From: a bacterium
Lineage (GTDB): Bacteria; Patescibacteriota; Minisyncoccia; Phycocordibacterales; UBA6899
NCBI GenBank assembly: GCA_021851895.1
Contig: JAJZQJ010000008.1
Location: forward strand, 1-42,145
Reading direction: 5' to 3'
DNA length: 42,145 bases
Part shown: positions 30,370 through 38,377 of the stretch, in pieces
How positions within the stretch are numbered: position 1 is the first letter of the stretch
Layout of the letters: every line of letters begins with the position of its first letter
Notes under the pieces: generated by a model
What the model was told of the DNA's origin: nothing
Database searches by the model: none
The model's input: only the letters and a program-made list of their open reading frames with translations
Position numbers and translations under genes: made by a program

Positions 30370-31544
30370 GAAAGACATCCACGCAGTGCCGACAAAATGC
30401 TCGCGGATTCATTCGTCTGAACAACGAATACCTTTGATGCACTCGGGGCTGAAGATATATCCAAGAAGACAGGCTCGCCGGGGGCACCGAGCAACTGCCC
30501 ATTGCGTACGGGGTCGATCGAAAGACCAAGGCCTCGCAGTCCATCAATGATACGATCACGGACTACAGGGGCGCCCTCTCCGATCGCCGCAGTGAACACG
30601 AGCGCATCGAGCCCACCAAGAACTGCGACATAACTTCCCACGGTCTTTAGCACCTCATATACGAAGAGATCGAGCGCAAGCCCAGCCTTCTCATCACCCT
30701 CCCCGCTTAATCGAATGATGTCACGCATATCACTACTTGCTCCAGAGAGTCCGAGCAAACCTGATTCCTTATTGCAGATACTTTCGATTTCCGCTCTGCC
30801 TTTCCCTGCTGTAAGCAGCGCAAAGACGATGCTCGGATCGAATGAACCGCTACGCGTCCCCATCATGAGACCTTCAAGTGGAGTGAATCCCATCGAGGTA
30901 TCTACGGTCGCGCCATCACGGAGCGCAGTAATACTCGCGCCACTACCAAGATGCAAAACGATCGTACGTCCGAGAGGTGCTTCTTTTTCATACTGATTGA
31001 GACGTTCCCATACTGAGGCCACGGAATGCCCGTGATACCCATAGCGCGCGAATCCATGCTCACTAACGATATGCTCCGCGAGTCCATACGTCTTCGCGAC
31101 ACGTGGCATCGTCTTATGAAATGCACTATCTGATGCGGCCACGATTCGTGCGCCAGGGAGTGCATTGCGGATGAGCGAGAGCTCGAGACGCACAGGGTAG
31201 ATATGCAGCGGTGCAAGATATTCCTGTGCAGCGAAACGCTCCATGAACTCATCATCGACAATGCGGTGCTCGGCGAAATACTCCCCTGGTGCAACCGTAC
31301 GCACGGCGATCGCGCCGATCTGGTCGATCCCTCTCAATTTACAATCAGCGATAACACGATCGATTGCATGTTGATACTCCTCGCTCGTTATGGCGTATTC
31401 ACTACGTTCACCATCAGTGATCGCGAGCTTGAAATCCTGACCAACCTTTTCGAAATGCCAAACGAGAGACTTCTCGTCACCACGAAAAAGCGCGTACTTC
31501 TTTGACGAACTTCCTATGTTGACGATCACCTGTTCCATGTCCAT
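30366..31544 (-). CDS. ackA: Acetate kinase, 392 aa
   Basis: Converts acetyl phosphate and ADP to acetate and ATP. Motifs: VNIGSSSKKYALF at the N-terminus, GYHGHSVASV, VLHLGSGASITALRDGATVDTSMGFTPLEGLMMGTRSG in the centre (phosphate- and acetate-binding loops) and VFTAAIGEGAPVVRDRI near the C-terminus. The ATG overlaps the end of the phosphoketolase gene by 19 bp (13 bp if the second Met is used), so the pair is one operon with coupled translation. Together they yield one ATP per acetyl phosphate. Confidence 0.93.
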   Translation of the reverse strand: MDMEQVIVNIGSSSKKYALFRGDEKSLVWHFEKVGQDFKLAITDGERSEYAITSEEYQHAIDRVIADCKLRGIDQIGAIAVRTVAPGEYFAEHRIVDDEFMERFAAQEYLAPLHIYPVRLELSLIRNALPGARIVAASDSAFHKTMPRVAKTYGLAEHIVSEHGFARYGYHGHSVASVWERLNQYEKEAPLGRTIVLHLGSGASITALRDGATVDTSMGFTPLEGLMMGTRSGSFDPSIVFALLTAGKGRAEIESICNKESGLLGLSGASSDMRDIIRLSGEGDEKAGLALDLFVYEVLKTVGSYVAVLGGLDALVFTAAIGEGAPVVRDRIIDGLRGLGLSIDPVRNGQLLGAPGEPVFLDISSAPSASKVFVVQTNESASILSALRGCLS

Positions 31545-33880
31545 GCGTCGATTTCTTCCGGATCCATTCCGTGCTCAATAATATAGGCACGATGCTGGCG
31601 AAGCTTCTCTTCGTATTTTGCAACGATGCCCGCTCCGAAATCTCGTGCGATCCAATCGCGCTCTGCGAGCGTATTAAAGATGTCGATGACGAGATGATAT
31701 CGACTCGTCTGATTACGCACCATCATATCGAATGGTGTCGTCGTTGAACCGCTCTCACTGTAACCATGCACATGGAAACGATTTGGATATGATTCGTGAG
31801 GATTATCAAAGAGGATCGCTTTCACTGCCTCTGGGTAACCATGGAAGTTGAAGATGACTGGCTTATCCTGAGTAAAGAACTCATGGAAATGCGGTCGCGG
31901 TGGCTCGCAATCCGTCCCCCCGATACCATTCAATGCCGAAAACTCAAGTACATTCACAAATCGTGCGCGCAAGGTTGGGTACTCATTCTTTGCGATGTCG
32001 ATTGCGGCGAGCGCCTCTTTGACCACATAGCTTCCCGCAGCAGCGATCACGATCTCGGGATCTTCGTCACTTGCGAATTTCCAAATACTGAGGCCATGCT
32101 TCAACTCCTCCTTTGCTTCATCCGGAGTGAGCCATAATGGCTCATCGGTCTTTCCTGCCGCGATGAGATTTATCGAATTCTTCGATGCGAGACAATGCTG
32201 CATGACGAGCACCGAAGAATTTGCATCTGCCGGGAAGTACGCATGGATGAAATCACCATGGCGGGAAAGCATATCTGAGATGAAACCAGGGTTCTGGTGA
32301 GAAAATCCATTATGATCCTGCCTCCAACTCGATGAGGTCAAAATATAGTTCGCCGAAGGACAGTCACCCCTCCATGGCAGCTCAATACAGATGCGAAGAT
32401 ACTTCGCATACTGATCGACCATACTGGTGATCACCTGAACGAATGCTTCATATGATGCGAGCACTCCATGACGACCCGTAAGAATATATCCCTGCATCAT
32501 ACCCTGAAGCGTATTCTCCGAGAGCATTTCATAGACATGACCACCAGGGGCAAGATCCTTATCCCATGGCTTACGCGGCCAATTAAACGATCTTGTCGTT
32601 TCCTTGAACACTGCGTCGAGCTTGTTTGAATAGGTCTCGTCTGGAGAAAAGAGTGAGAAGTTCCCCTGCTCACGATTCGCCTTCATGACCTCTCCCAGAT
32701 AAAGACCTACTTGCTTCATCGAGCTTGCTACGGCAATACCTCGCTGATCGTTATCCTTGAGTGGTACCTCAGGGAGCGTAAGCGCGAGAAGCTGACGAGT
32801 CGCAGTACATGCGTGCTTTGTGCTCCCCATACGCAACGACTCATTCGGTACGAGTGACATGATGTCATCAATGAATTTACCGTCGACGAAAAGCTCATGG
32901 AAACGATACGATCGAAGCCAACCTTCGACTGCGCTGCGCTGCTCTGGGTCAGTGCGTGTCTCAAGACCAACCACCTGATGAGAGAGACAATTATCCTCAT
33001 ATTTTTCGCCCTGCAATTCTTTGATTCCCGTCCAGCCCTTTGGAGTACGCATGATGATCATCGGGAACCTCGGGGCAACAACCTCGACACCCGAGCGTGC
33101 TGCTTCTTGGATCATACGGATCTCTTCATAAGCCTGATCAAGGGCGCGAATCATCTGAAGATCGACGTCTCCCTTGTACTCATCGACGATCATCGGTGCA
33201 TAGCCGTATCCATGGAAGAGATCCATCAACTCCTCGTCGCTCATTCGACCGAAAATCGAAGGACCCGAGATCTTGTACCCATTGAGGTGAAGAACGGGTA
33301 GTACTGCACCATCCTTCTTTGGGCTGATGAACTTGTTCGCATGCCACGACGTCGCGAGCGAAGCGGTCTCTGCTTCACCATCACCGACAAGACAAGTGAC
33401 GATGAGCTCGGGATTGTCGAGCACTGCACCATATGAAGATGAGAGCGAATAGCCCAATTCACCTCCTTCCAAAATGACACCTGGAGTCTCTGGGCTAGAA
33501 TGGCTCGGAAATCCGTATGGCCAGCTGAACTTGCGTGCGATCTCGCCGATCCCCTTCTCGTCACGCAATATCGTCGGATGAAACTGTGTGAGCGAACCCT
33601 CAAGAAAAACATTCGCCTGGAGTGCAGGAAAACCGTGTCCTGGGCCAAGGACGAACATCATGTCGACATTCTTTTCAATGATCAAACGATTGAGATGCGC
33701 GTAAAGAAAATTGATACCAGGAACACTGCCCCAGTGACCCAAAAGACGTGGCTTGATATGCTCCTCCGCGAGCGGCTCATTGAGCATGAAATTATCTCGT
33801 AAATAAATCTGTATCGCGGAGAGATAATTCGCCGCGCGAACATATTTCTGCAAACGAACAATGGTGTCATTTTCTGTCAT
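31526..33880 (-). CDS. xfp: Xylulose-5-phosphate/fructose-6-phosphate phosphoketolase, 784 aa
   Basis: A thiamine-diphosphate enzyme that splits xylulose-5-P (or fructose-6-P) with phosphate to acetyl phosphate and an aldose phosphate. Family motifs: GHWGSVPGINF near 49, LGPGHGFPA, SLSSSYGAVLDNP, the ThDP/Mg motif GDGEAETASLATSW (about 167), FSPDETYSNKL and the C-terminal STTTPFDMMVRNQTSRYHLVID. Length is usual for the family. TATGTT lies 11 bases before the ATG and no Shine-Dalgarno sequence is seen. Followed by the overlapping ackA. Likely a main route of carbon use and ATP formation in a cell with reduced metabolism. Confidence 0.95.
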   Translation of the reverse strand: MTENDTIVRLQKYVRAANYLSAIQIYLRDNFMLNEPLAEEHIKPRLLGHWGSVPGINFLYAHLNRLIIEKNVDMMFVLGPGHGFPALQANVFLEGSLTQFHPTILRDEKGIGEIARKFSWPYGFPSHSSPETPGVILEGGELGYSLSSSYGAVLDNPELIVTCLVGDGEAETASLATSWHANKFISPKKDGAVLPVLHLNGYKISGPSIFGRMSDEELMDLFHGYGYAPMIVDEYKGDVDLQMIRALDQAYEEIRMIQEAARSGVEVVAPRFPMIIMRTPKGWTGIKELQGEKYEDNCLSHQVVGLETRTDPEQRSAVEGWLRSYRFHELFVDGKFIDDIMSLVPNESLRMGSTKHACTATRQLLALTLPEVPLKDNDQRGIAVASSMKQVGLYLGEVMKANREQGNFSLFSPDETYSNKLDAVFKETTRSFNWPRKPWDKDLAPGGHVYEMLSENTLQGMMQGYILTGRHGVLASYEAFVQVITSMVDQYAKYLRICIELPWRGDCPSANYILTSSSWRQDHNGFSHQNPGFISDMLSRHGDFIHAYFPADANSSVLVMQHCLASKNSINLIAAGKTDEPLWLTPDEAKEELKHGLSIWKFASDEDPEIVIAAAGSYVVKEALAAIDIAKNEYPTLRARFVNVLEFSALNGIGGTDCEPPRPHFHEFFTQDKPVIFNFHGYPEAVKAILFDNPHESYPNRFHVHGYSESGSTTTPFDMMVRNQTSRYHLVIDIFNTLAERDWIARDFGAGIVAKYEEKLRQHRAYIIEHGMDPEEIDAWTWNR

Positions 33881-33891
33881 GCGACTATTTT

Positions 33892-33897
33892 AACATA
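33892..33897 (-). promoter_or_regulatory. -10 box (TATGTT) of xfp-ackA, near-leaderless
   Basis: TATGTT on the minus strand, 11 bases before the ATG at 33880. Confidence 0.45.
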
Positions 33898-34033
33898 GAA
33901 AATGGTAGTTTTTACATTAATACACATGAAGAATAGATGATGGTTGCCCCAAGAAACATTCAACACGTGCCGTTTTGACTTTTACAGAAGAACCTATAAG
34001 ATGACGAAAGATCGTTCTCATCAAGGAGCCTCA

Positions 34034-35419
34034 ATGAGCCTCACGGTTTCACTCATGCAGTATCCCTCGAACCCTGCGACGCATATGGCCAAGCATGCCG
34101 CTGGTGTCTGCAAGAATCCGCACATCCCCGAGATGGGCGCGCCCGGCGTCGATGTACGCAAGGGGCTCTTCCAAGTCTCACACCATACGACGCTCTCACA
34201 CACGAACCTCACGTTCGCTATCGACGGCCTCTCCGTCAACGGCTTTACCTTCGGAGCACACCTCGCGAACATCTACTACAATAGCGACCAACGTAGCGGT
34301 CGTTTCTGTAATGACATGTTCGGGAACCCCGATATCGCCGCACTCACCGAGCACATGCAGACGTATTGGACCCTGGATGCGAAACAGCTTGAGGCAGCCC
34401 TCAGCTTCATCAAGAAGGGCCTTCATCTCTATGCGTCACACCTCGATGAGAGCACGCAGCTCATGAAGCTATGGGCAAAGGAGGAACGTCCATACATAAA
34501 GATGGACGTCCTCGAAAAGAGTGGCGCGCGCAATTTTGCCCAAGAGCAACTGCGCATGCTTGTCCCGACGATATTCCCGAGTGGCACCGACATCACGCTC
34601 AGCCTCACGGCCATCTTCTCACTATGGCACACGGCACACTCTCCAGAGATGCGTGCGCTCACGGACAAAATGCGTGACATCGTACTCGAACTTTGGCCCG
34701 ATATCGGCTATATGTTCGACGAGCAGTCTCGTCGTGCGTATGACTTCGTTCCGAAATTCACAGGCACTCCGCACCTCTCGAACGAACCCGTTGCCCGATT
34801 CATCGGACACACTGGGGATTTCCGTAAGATCATCGTCCCCGATGAGCAGGATATGTCTCCCGTAGACCTCCTTCCCTATCGGCCAAAGTACATGGACAAC
34901 AATGGAATCGAAGTCCATTCGGAAATCGAATATTCCGTTGCAACTATGGGGCAAGACCAGAGGCATCGCTCGATCCGCCGTACGGAACCTCGCTTTACCG
35001 GTGGCTTCTATATGCCTCCTGTCATTGAAGCGTGTGTCCAGAAGGATGTCGTACTTGCCTACATGGAAGAATGGTATACCCTGCGCACACTTCTCCCCGA
35101 AAGCCTCGTACTCGCACTTGCTCCGTATGGCGCAGTAGTGAATTACCGTAAGTTCGCTCCGATCAACGGATTCGCGCACGAGCAAGCGAAGCGTGCGTGC
35201 AAGCTCGCTCAGGGCGAGATTCGCAAGGGCGCACTCCTCTTGAGGGAATCGATGCTTGCTTCAGAGGTTCCTGGGGTAGAAATCGCCGCCGAACTCATCG
35301 GTTCGCCATGCTGCCGTAATGGGGGCATCTGCACCGAGGGAGTCTACTACTGCGGCATCAGTCTCGCTGCTATTCGCGAGGGAGACCTCTCTGCCTGCTT
35401 CGGTCCTTTCAAGGTTTAA
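34034..35419 (+). CDS. thyX: Duplicated-domain ThyX-like protein (flavin-dependent thymidylate synthase family), 461 aa
   Basis: Start at 34034 (MSLTVSLMQYP), 5 bases after AAGGAG; two in-frame Met upstream have no such site. The first half has a ThyX-like core without the signature arginines: SHHTTLSHTNLTFAIDGLS then YYNSDQRSGRF (about 49-91). The second half has the ThyX signature in QDQRHRSIRRTEPRF (RHR at about 310-312) and a C-terminal AQGEIRKGALLL helix. The tail has four Cys (426, 427, 433, 440; CCx5Cx6C), perhaps a metal site. ThyX makes dTMP from dUMP with FAD and methylene-tetrahydrofolate; whether this long divergent form does so is not shown by sequence. The only larger plus-strand gene in a minus-strand neighbourhood, and GC-richer by eye. 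Confidence 0.75.
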   Translation: MSLTVSLMQYPSNPATHMAKHAAGVCKNPHIPEMGAPGVDVRKGLFQVSHHTTLSHTNLTFAIDGLSVNGFTFGAHLANIYYNSDQRSGRFCNDMFGNPDIAALTEHMQTYWTLDAKQLEAALSFIKKGLHLYASHLDESTQLMKLWAKEERPYIKMDVLEKSGARNFAQEQLRMLVPTIFPSGTDITLSLTAIFSLWHTAHSPEMRALTDKMRDIVLELWPDIGYMFDEQSRRAYDFVPKFTGTPHLSNEPVARFIGHTGDFRKIIVPDEQDMSPVDLLPYRPKYMDNNGIEVHSEIEYSVATMGQDQRHRSIRRTEPRFTGGFYMPPVIEACVQKDVVLAYMEEWYTLRTLLPESLVLALAPYGAVVNYRKFAPINGFAHEQAKRACKLAQGEIRKGALLLRESMLASEVPGVEIAAELIGSPCCRNGGICTEGVYYCGISLAAIREGDLSACFGPFKV

Positions 35420-35429
35420 CATAAAGCAC

Positions 35430-35451
35430 ACTCGCCTCACGGCGAGTTTTT
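35430..35451 (+). terminator. Intrinsic terminator after the ThyX-like gene
   Basis: ACTCGCC (35430-35436) pairs with GGCGAGT (35441-35447), followed by TTTT C. Confidence 0.8.
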
Positions 35452-35487
35452 CAATTAAAAAACCCGCGCTGCGGATTTTTTAATTGA
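35451..35487 (-). terminator. Intrinsic terminator after the L,D-transpeptidase gene
   Basis: 17-bp arms (35451-35467 with 35471-35487, one mismatch, loop GCT) that include the stop codon and contain a run of six A/T pairs. Confidence 0.85.
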
Positions 35488-36976
35488 GTAGCTGACCCTT
35501 GATCAACTTCATTTCCTCAACACGCGCCGCGAGATCCGATGTTGCTGCATACACAGCCTCGACTCCCGATTGCGAACCGTAAAAGAAATGTGAACTTGAA
35601 TATGCTCGTAACGCAGAGAGATCCTCGTCAGGATGAGCACTCCCGATGATCACGAATCCCAACTTGCGCGTACCAAACTCACTAACTGGGGAATCATATA
35701 AAGCGAGTGTATTTGCACTACCATCCTTCTCCTTAACCGACAAACCCCCTTTAAACGTCGCATCATCAAGCCAATCATTCTTGTTCTTCCATGAGAAACG
35801 CGGCTGCCCGAAAGGTTCAAATGAATATTCATCTACGAGCGTTGTCTTCATGAGAAAACTTTTCTGCGTATCAGAATAAGTGAGCAATTTTGCAAGATCT
35901 CTTGGGGTTGATGTCGACAACGTCGCACTCGTACCACTAGACCAAGCAGTATGCACCATACCGATCGCTTTCGATTTTTCGTTCATGTAATCTCGAAAGA
36001 CCTTATCTCCACGAAGTTTGACGATCCCTTTTGCTGCAACATCGTTACCGTCGAACAGGAGTGGGTAGAGCAATGCACCCACTTGAACTGCTCCGATATC
36101 AGTTGCTTTCGCAGCAGCAACATTCTTTCCTGTCAGCAATTTCTCGAAGTCGACATATTTATATTGATCAACAGTTTCCACAGATACGAGCGCGGTCATA
36201 AGTGCAACGAGATGTCCTGGGCTCACTGACTCATCTTCACCATGACTCCAGAGCACCTGTCCGGTCTCCTCATCGAACACAGAGAACGCCTGCGCACTTA
36301 TATTCGGCAATGCTCCGATGTCCTTCATGTAATAGTGCATCGATTCATTCGAGAGCGGCAATGTACCTCCGATCACATGCACTCTTGTATTTACATTTAC
36401 CATATCGAAGAGTGTCTTCGCATCCGTCGTTGAAAGTCGTATACACCCACCCGAATACCCCTTTGGCACATCGGTTCCATCTTGATATGTTGGCCAGCCA
36501 TGGATGAAGAAGTTCCCATAGAACTGCATACTCCACGGCATCCAAGTATTTCCGATCGAGGAGAGATGCTTCACCTCTTTGGTCTTTATAGAATAGTCTC
36601 CAGCCGGAGTTTCCCAGAATGTCCCCGGTCGACCTATGGAGAGGATCGGAAATGCAGCGATGGTCGTCGTCCCCTCCGCGACGGTAAGTATCTTCTTATC
36701 GAGATCGACATCGATCATACGATCATCAGTGATCGGCGCATCAAGCACACTCACATGAGAACCGTCGAGCATGGATAATGCGGCGAAATCTTCAAGCGAG
36801 ATCTTATTTGACTGAGGAAGTTCATTCGTAATAGGAGCACCATTTGCAACACTCGCGACGACCGACGTACGATCGACAGAGGGCAGCGACGCAGTAAATG
36901 CGAGTGCAAAAGCGGCACCAGAGCAGAGTGCCCCAGAAAGAAGGAACAATTTCGCGTGTGTCGAGGTGGTGCGCAT
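35480..36976 (-). CDS. L,D-transpeptidase fused to a degenerate D,D-carboxypeptidase-like domain, 498 aa
   Basis: N-terminal signal/anchor helix at about 10-30. The YkuD L,D-transpeptidase domain spans about 85-205: FFIHGWPTYQDG (His159) and SGGCIRLSTTDA (Cys178), both catalytic residues present. It cross-links peptide stems of peptidoglycan outside the membrane. From about 228 to 480 the protein follows the fold order of S11 D-Ala-D-Ala carboxypeptidases: FSVFDEETGQVLWSHGEDE, then VSPGHLVALMTALV, where His255 and Ala258 stand where the family has the catalytic Ser and Lys; then AWSSGTS with STPRDLAKLLTY, and FKGG in place of KTG. So the second domain is probably inactive and may bind substrate. 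A weak promoter (TTGTGT, 17 bases, TAAACT at 37013-37018) lies upstream, divergent from Hsp20. Confidence 0.88.
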   Translation of the reverse strand: MRTTSTHAKLFLLSGALCSGAAFALAFTASLPSVDRTSVVASVANGAPITNELPQSNKISLEDFAALSMLDGSHVSVLDAPITDDRMIDVDLDKKILTVAEGTTTIAAFPILSIGRPGTFWETPAGDYSIKTKEVKHLSSIGNTWMPWSMQFYGNFFIHGWPTYQDGTDVPKGYSGGCIRLSTTDAKTLFDMVNVNTRVHVIGGTLPLSNESMHYYMKDIGALPNISAQAFSVFDEETGQVLWSHGEDESVSPGHLVALMTALVSVETVDQYKYVDFEKLLTGKNVAAAKATDIGAVQVGALLYPLLFDGNDVAAKGIVKLRGDKVFRDYMNEKSKAIGMVHTAWSSGTSATLSTSTPRDLAKLLTYSDTQKSFLMKTTLVDEYSFEPFGQPRFSWKNKNDWLDDATFKGGLSVKEKDGSANTLALYDSPVSEFGTRKLGFVIIGSAHPDEDLSALRAYSSSHFFYGSQSGVEAVYAATSDLAARVEEMKLIKGQLLN

Positions 36977-37012
36977 GAGAAAGTTTGTCGCACGAAGCGG
37001 CTACTTATCTAG

Positions 37013-37041
37013 AGTTTACATGGTATTTCCAGCGCACACAA
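37013..37041 (-). promoter_or_regulatory. Possible promoter of the L,D-transpeptidase gene
   Basis: TTGTGT (37036-37041), 17-base spacer, TAAACT (37013-37018) on the minus strand. The match is modest. Confidence 0.35.
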
Positions 37042-37088
37042 ACTGTGGATAACAGTCGCGGGGCATCGCTACTGGTATATAATATGTG

Positions 37089-37094
37089 TATAAT
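37089..37094 (+). promoter_or_regulatory. -10 box (TATAAT) of the Hsp20 gene
   Basis: TATAAT on the plus strand, 17 bases before the ATG; a second TATAAT-like stretch lies 11 bases further upstream and a TATAGC lies closer. I see no CIRCE-like inverted repeat. Confidence 0.5.
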
Positions 37095-37111
37095 AGTTAA
37101 CTTGTATAGCA

Positions 37112-37549
37112 ATGTCGAAACATCTCATGCCTTATCACGACAACTTCTTCGACGACTTCTTTGGAAACGATCTTCGCTTTCCTGGAATCTTCGGGGATCG
37201 CTCGGGAAGGATCATCGGATTCCCTCGAATCGATGTAAGCGATAAAGGAGAGTCCATCATTGTGACTGCGAACGTACCCGGGGTCGCATCAAAGGATATC
37301 CATATCGAAGTTGAAGATAATCTCCTTACTATCTCTGGACATGTAGTTAAAGAGGAAGAGGAGGGCAAAAAGGATTCCGAATTTTATCGCCTTGAGCGAG
37401 AGGAAGGTGCCTTCTCTCGTACGGTATCGCTTCCCTCACCAGTGCAAAACGACCGCGTCGAGGCAAAGACAAAAAACGGAGTACTCACGATCACTCTCCC
37501 AAAGAAAACAGAAACCGAACGTCCGAAGATCAGCATAAAAGAAGAATGA
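37112..37549 (+). CDS. Small heat-shock protein of the Hsp20/alpha-crystallin family, 145 aa
   Basis: An ATP-independent holdase chaperone in the cytoplasm. N-terminal Phe/Asp/Gly-rich region (FFDDFFGND), the alpha-crystallin beta-sandwich at about 40-132 (VTANVPGVASKDIHIEVEDNLLTISG, then EGAFSRTVSLPSPVQ and the hallmark KNGVLTITLPK) and a C-terminal tail with RPKISIKEE, an I-x-I-like motif for oligomer contacts. Length is typical. Single gene, on the plus strand, divergent from the L,D-transpeptidase gene and convergent with the lipoprotein gene. Confidence 0.95.
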   Translation: MSKHLMPYHDNFFDDFFGNDLRFPGIFGDRSGRIIGFPRIDVSDKGESIIVTANVPGVASKDIHIEVEDNLLTISGHVVKEEEEGKKDSEFYRLEREEGAFSRTVSLPSPVQNDRVEAKTKNGVLTITLPKKTETERPKISIKEE

Positions 37550-37574
37550 AAAAACCGCCCCATAAGGGCGGTTT
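37547..37574. terminator. Terminator between Hsp20 and the lipoprotein gene
   Basis: AAACCGCCC (37552-37560) pairs with GGGCGGTTT (37566-37574), loop CATAA. The T run is best on the minus strand, so it serves the lipoprotein gene most clearly. Confidence 0.75.
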
Positions 37575-37581
37575 GCTTGGC

Positions 37582-38289
37582 CTACTCGTGAACGGCGATG
37601 AAGATCGCAGCCTTCTCTTTCTCGCCCCCCTTCTCCTTCACGGAGAACTGAAGCATGTGCGGGAACTTCACGTCCGCTGGGCACTCCACTACGTCACGCA
37701 GTGAGAACTGCGCCTCATGCACTCCCGATGTCGACGAGGACATCGGAATCTCGATCTTCTTCCCGAAGACCGTGGTCTCGAGGACGAGACTCACGTCTTC
37801 TCCCCCGGCCATGACGAGGCACGAGAGCGGAGCATCCATGAGATGTGCCCGAGAAATACTGTGCGTCGCACGGATTTCCTGGATGTTCATCGAGTCACCC
37901 GCTTGCACGCGCATTCCGTTATTGACTTTCGGCGCGGCGCCGACGTAGCGACCCTGCGTGACCACGTGAACATTGTCCGCAGCGCTCACCGGGCCCATCG
38001 TGAATTGCGTCCCGATGAGTGTCCCACCGGAATTGCAGTAGATCGTCGAGATGGAGTATCCATCTTGAAGGGTGATGTTGAAGACGGGTGTGCCACCCGA
38101 ATTCACCTGGACACTCGTCGGGTTGATTGCGCTGCCCGTGTCGCACTGCGTCGTCACGGTGATCGATCCACCACCGTCAGTCGAGACGGAGCCGCGATCG
38201 CCACCACCGCCGCCACTGCCGCTGCACGCGAAGAGGACGGAAAGCATTGCCACGGAGACCAGAAGGGTCGCCATTTTTTTGATGTGCAT
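37582..38289 (-). CDS. Lipoprotein with Gly-rich linker and InlB-like repeat, 235 aa
   Basis: Start at 38289 (MHIKKMATLL), 5 bases after GGAGG. A lipoprotein signal ends in LFAC (Cys at about 22), followed by the linker SGSGGGGGDRG. A beta-rich segment at about 40-95 (NPTSVQVNSGGTPVFNITLQDGYSIS) resembles the divergent InlB-type repeats of the partial gene at 39821-42145; the last 110 residues are beta-rich and unrecognised. Probably anchored by lipid to the outer face of the membrane. No function can be named. It has a good promoter (TTGCCA, 17 bases, TAGAGT). GC-richer by eye than its neighbours. Confidence 0.8.
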   Translation of the reverse strand: MHIKKMATLLVSVAMLSVLFACSGSGGGGGDRGSVSTDGGGSITVTTQCDTGSAINPTSVQVNSGGTPVFNITLQDGYSISTIYCNSGGTLIGTQFTMGPVSAADNVHVVTQGRYVGAAPKVNNGMRVQAGDSMNIQEIRATHSISRAHLMDAPLSCLVMAGGEDVSLVLETTVFGKKIEIPMSSSTSGVHEAQFSLRDVVECPADVKFPHMLQFSVKEKGGEKEKAAIFIAVHE

Positions 38290-38318
38290 GAGCACCTCCA
38301 TGAAAGAAACCTGAACAT

Positions 38319-38347
38319 ACTCTAACACACAATCATATTTTTGGCAA
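38319..38347 (-). promoter_or_regulatory. Promoter of the lipoprotein gene
   Basis: TTGCCA (38342-38347), 17-base spacer, TAGAGT (38319-38324) on the minus strand, about 30 bases before the ATG. Confidence 0.55.
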
Positions 38348-38350
38348 GAG

Positions 38351-38374
38351 TAAAACAGGGCAAGCCCTGTTTTA
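38351..38374 (-). terminator. Intrinsic terminator after the Nramp-related gene
   Basis: An 11-bp stem (38351-38361 with 38364-38374) with A/T runs, 4 bases after the stop at 38378. Confidence 0.85.
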
Positions 38375-38377
38375 TTT

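Noticed and set aside
33975-34000. TTGACT ... TATAAG promoter for the ThyX-like gene
   Set aside because: The spacer is only 14 bases, too short for a normal -35/-10 promoter, so I did not list it.
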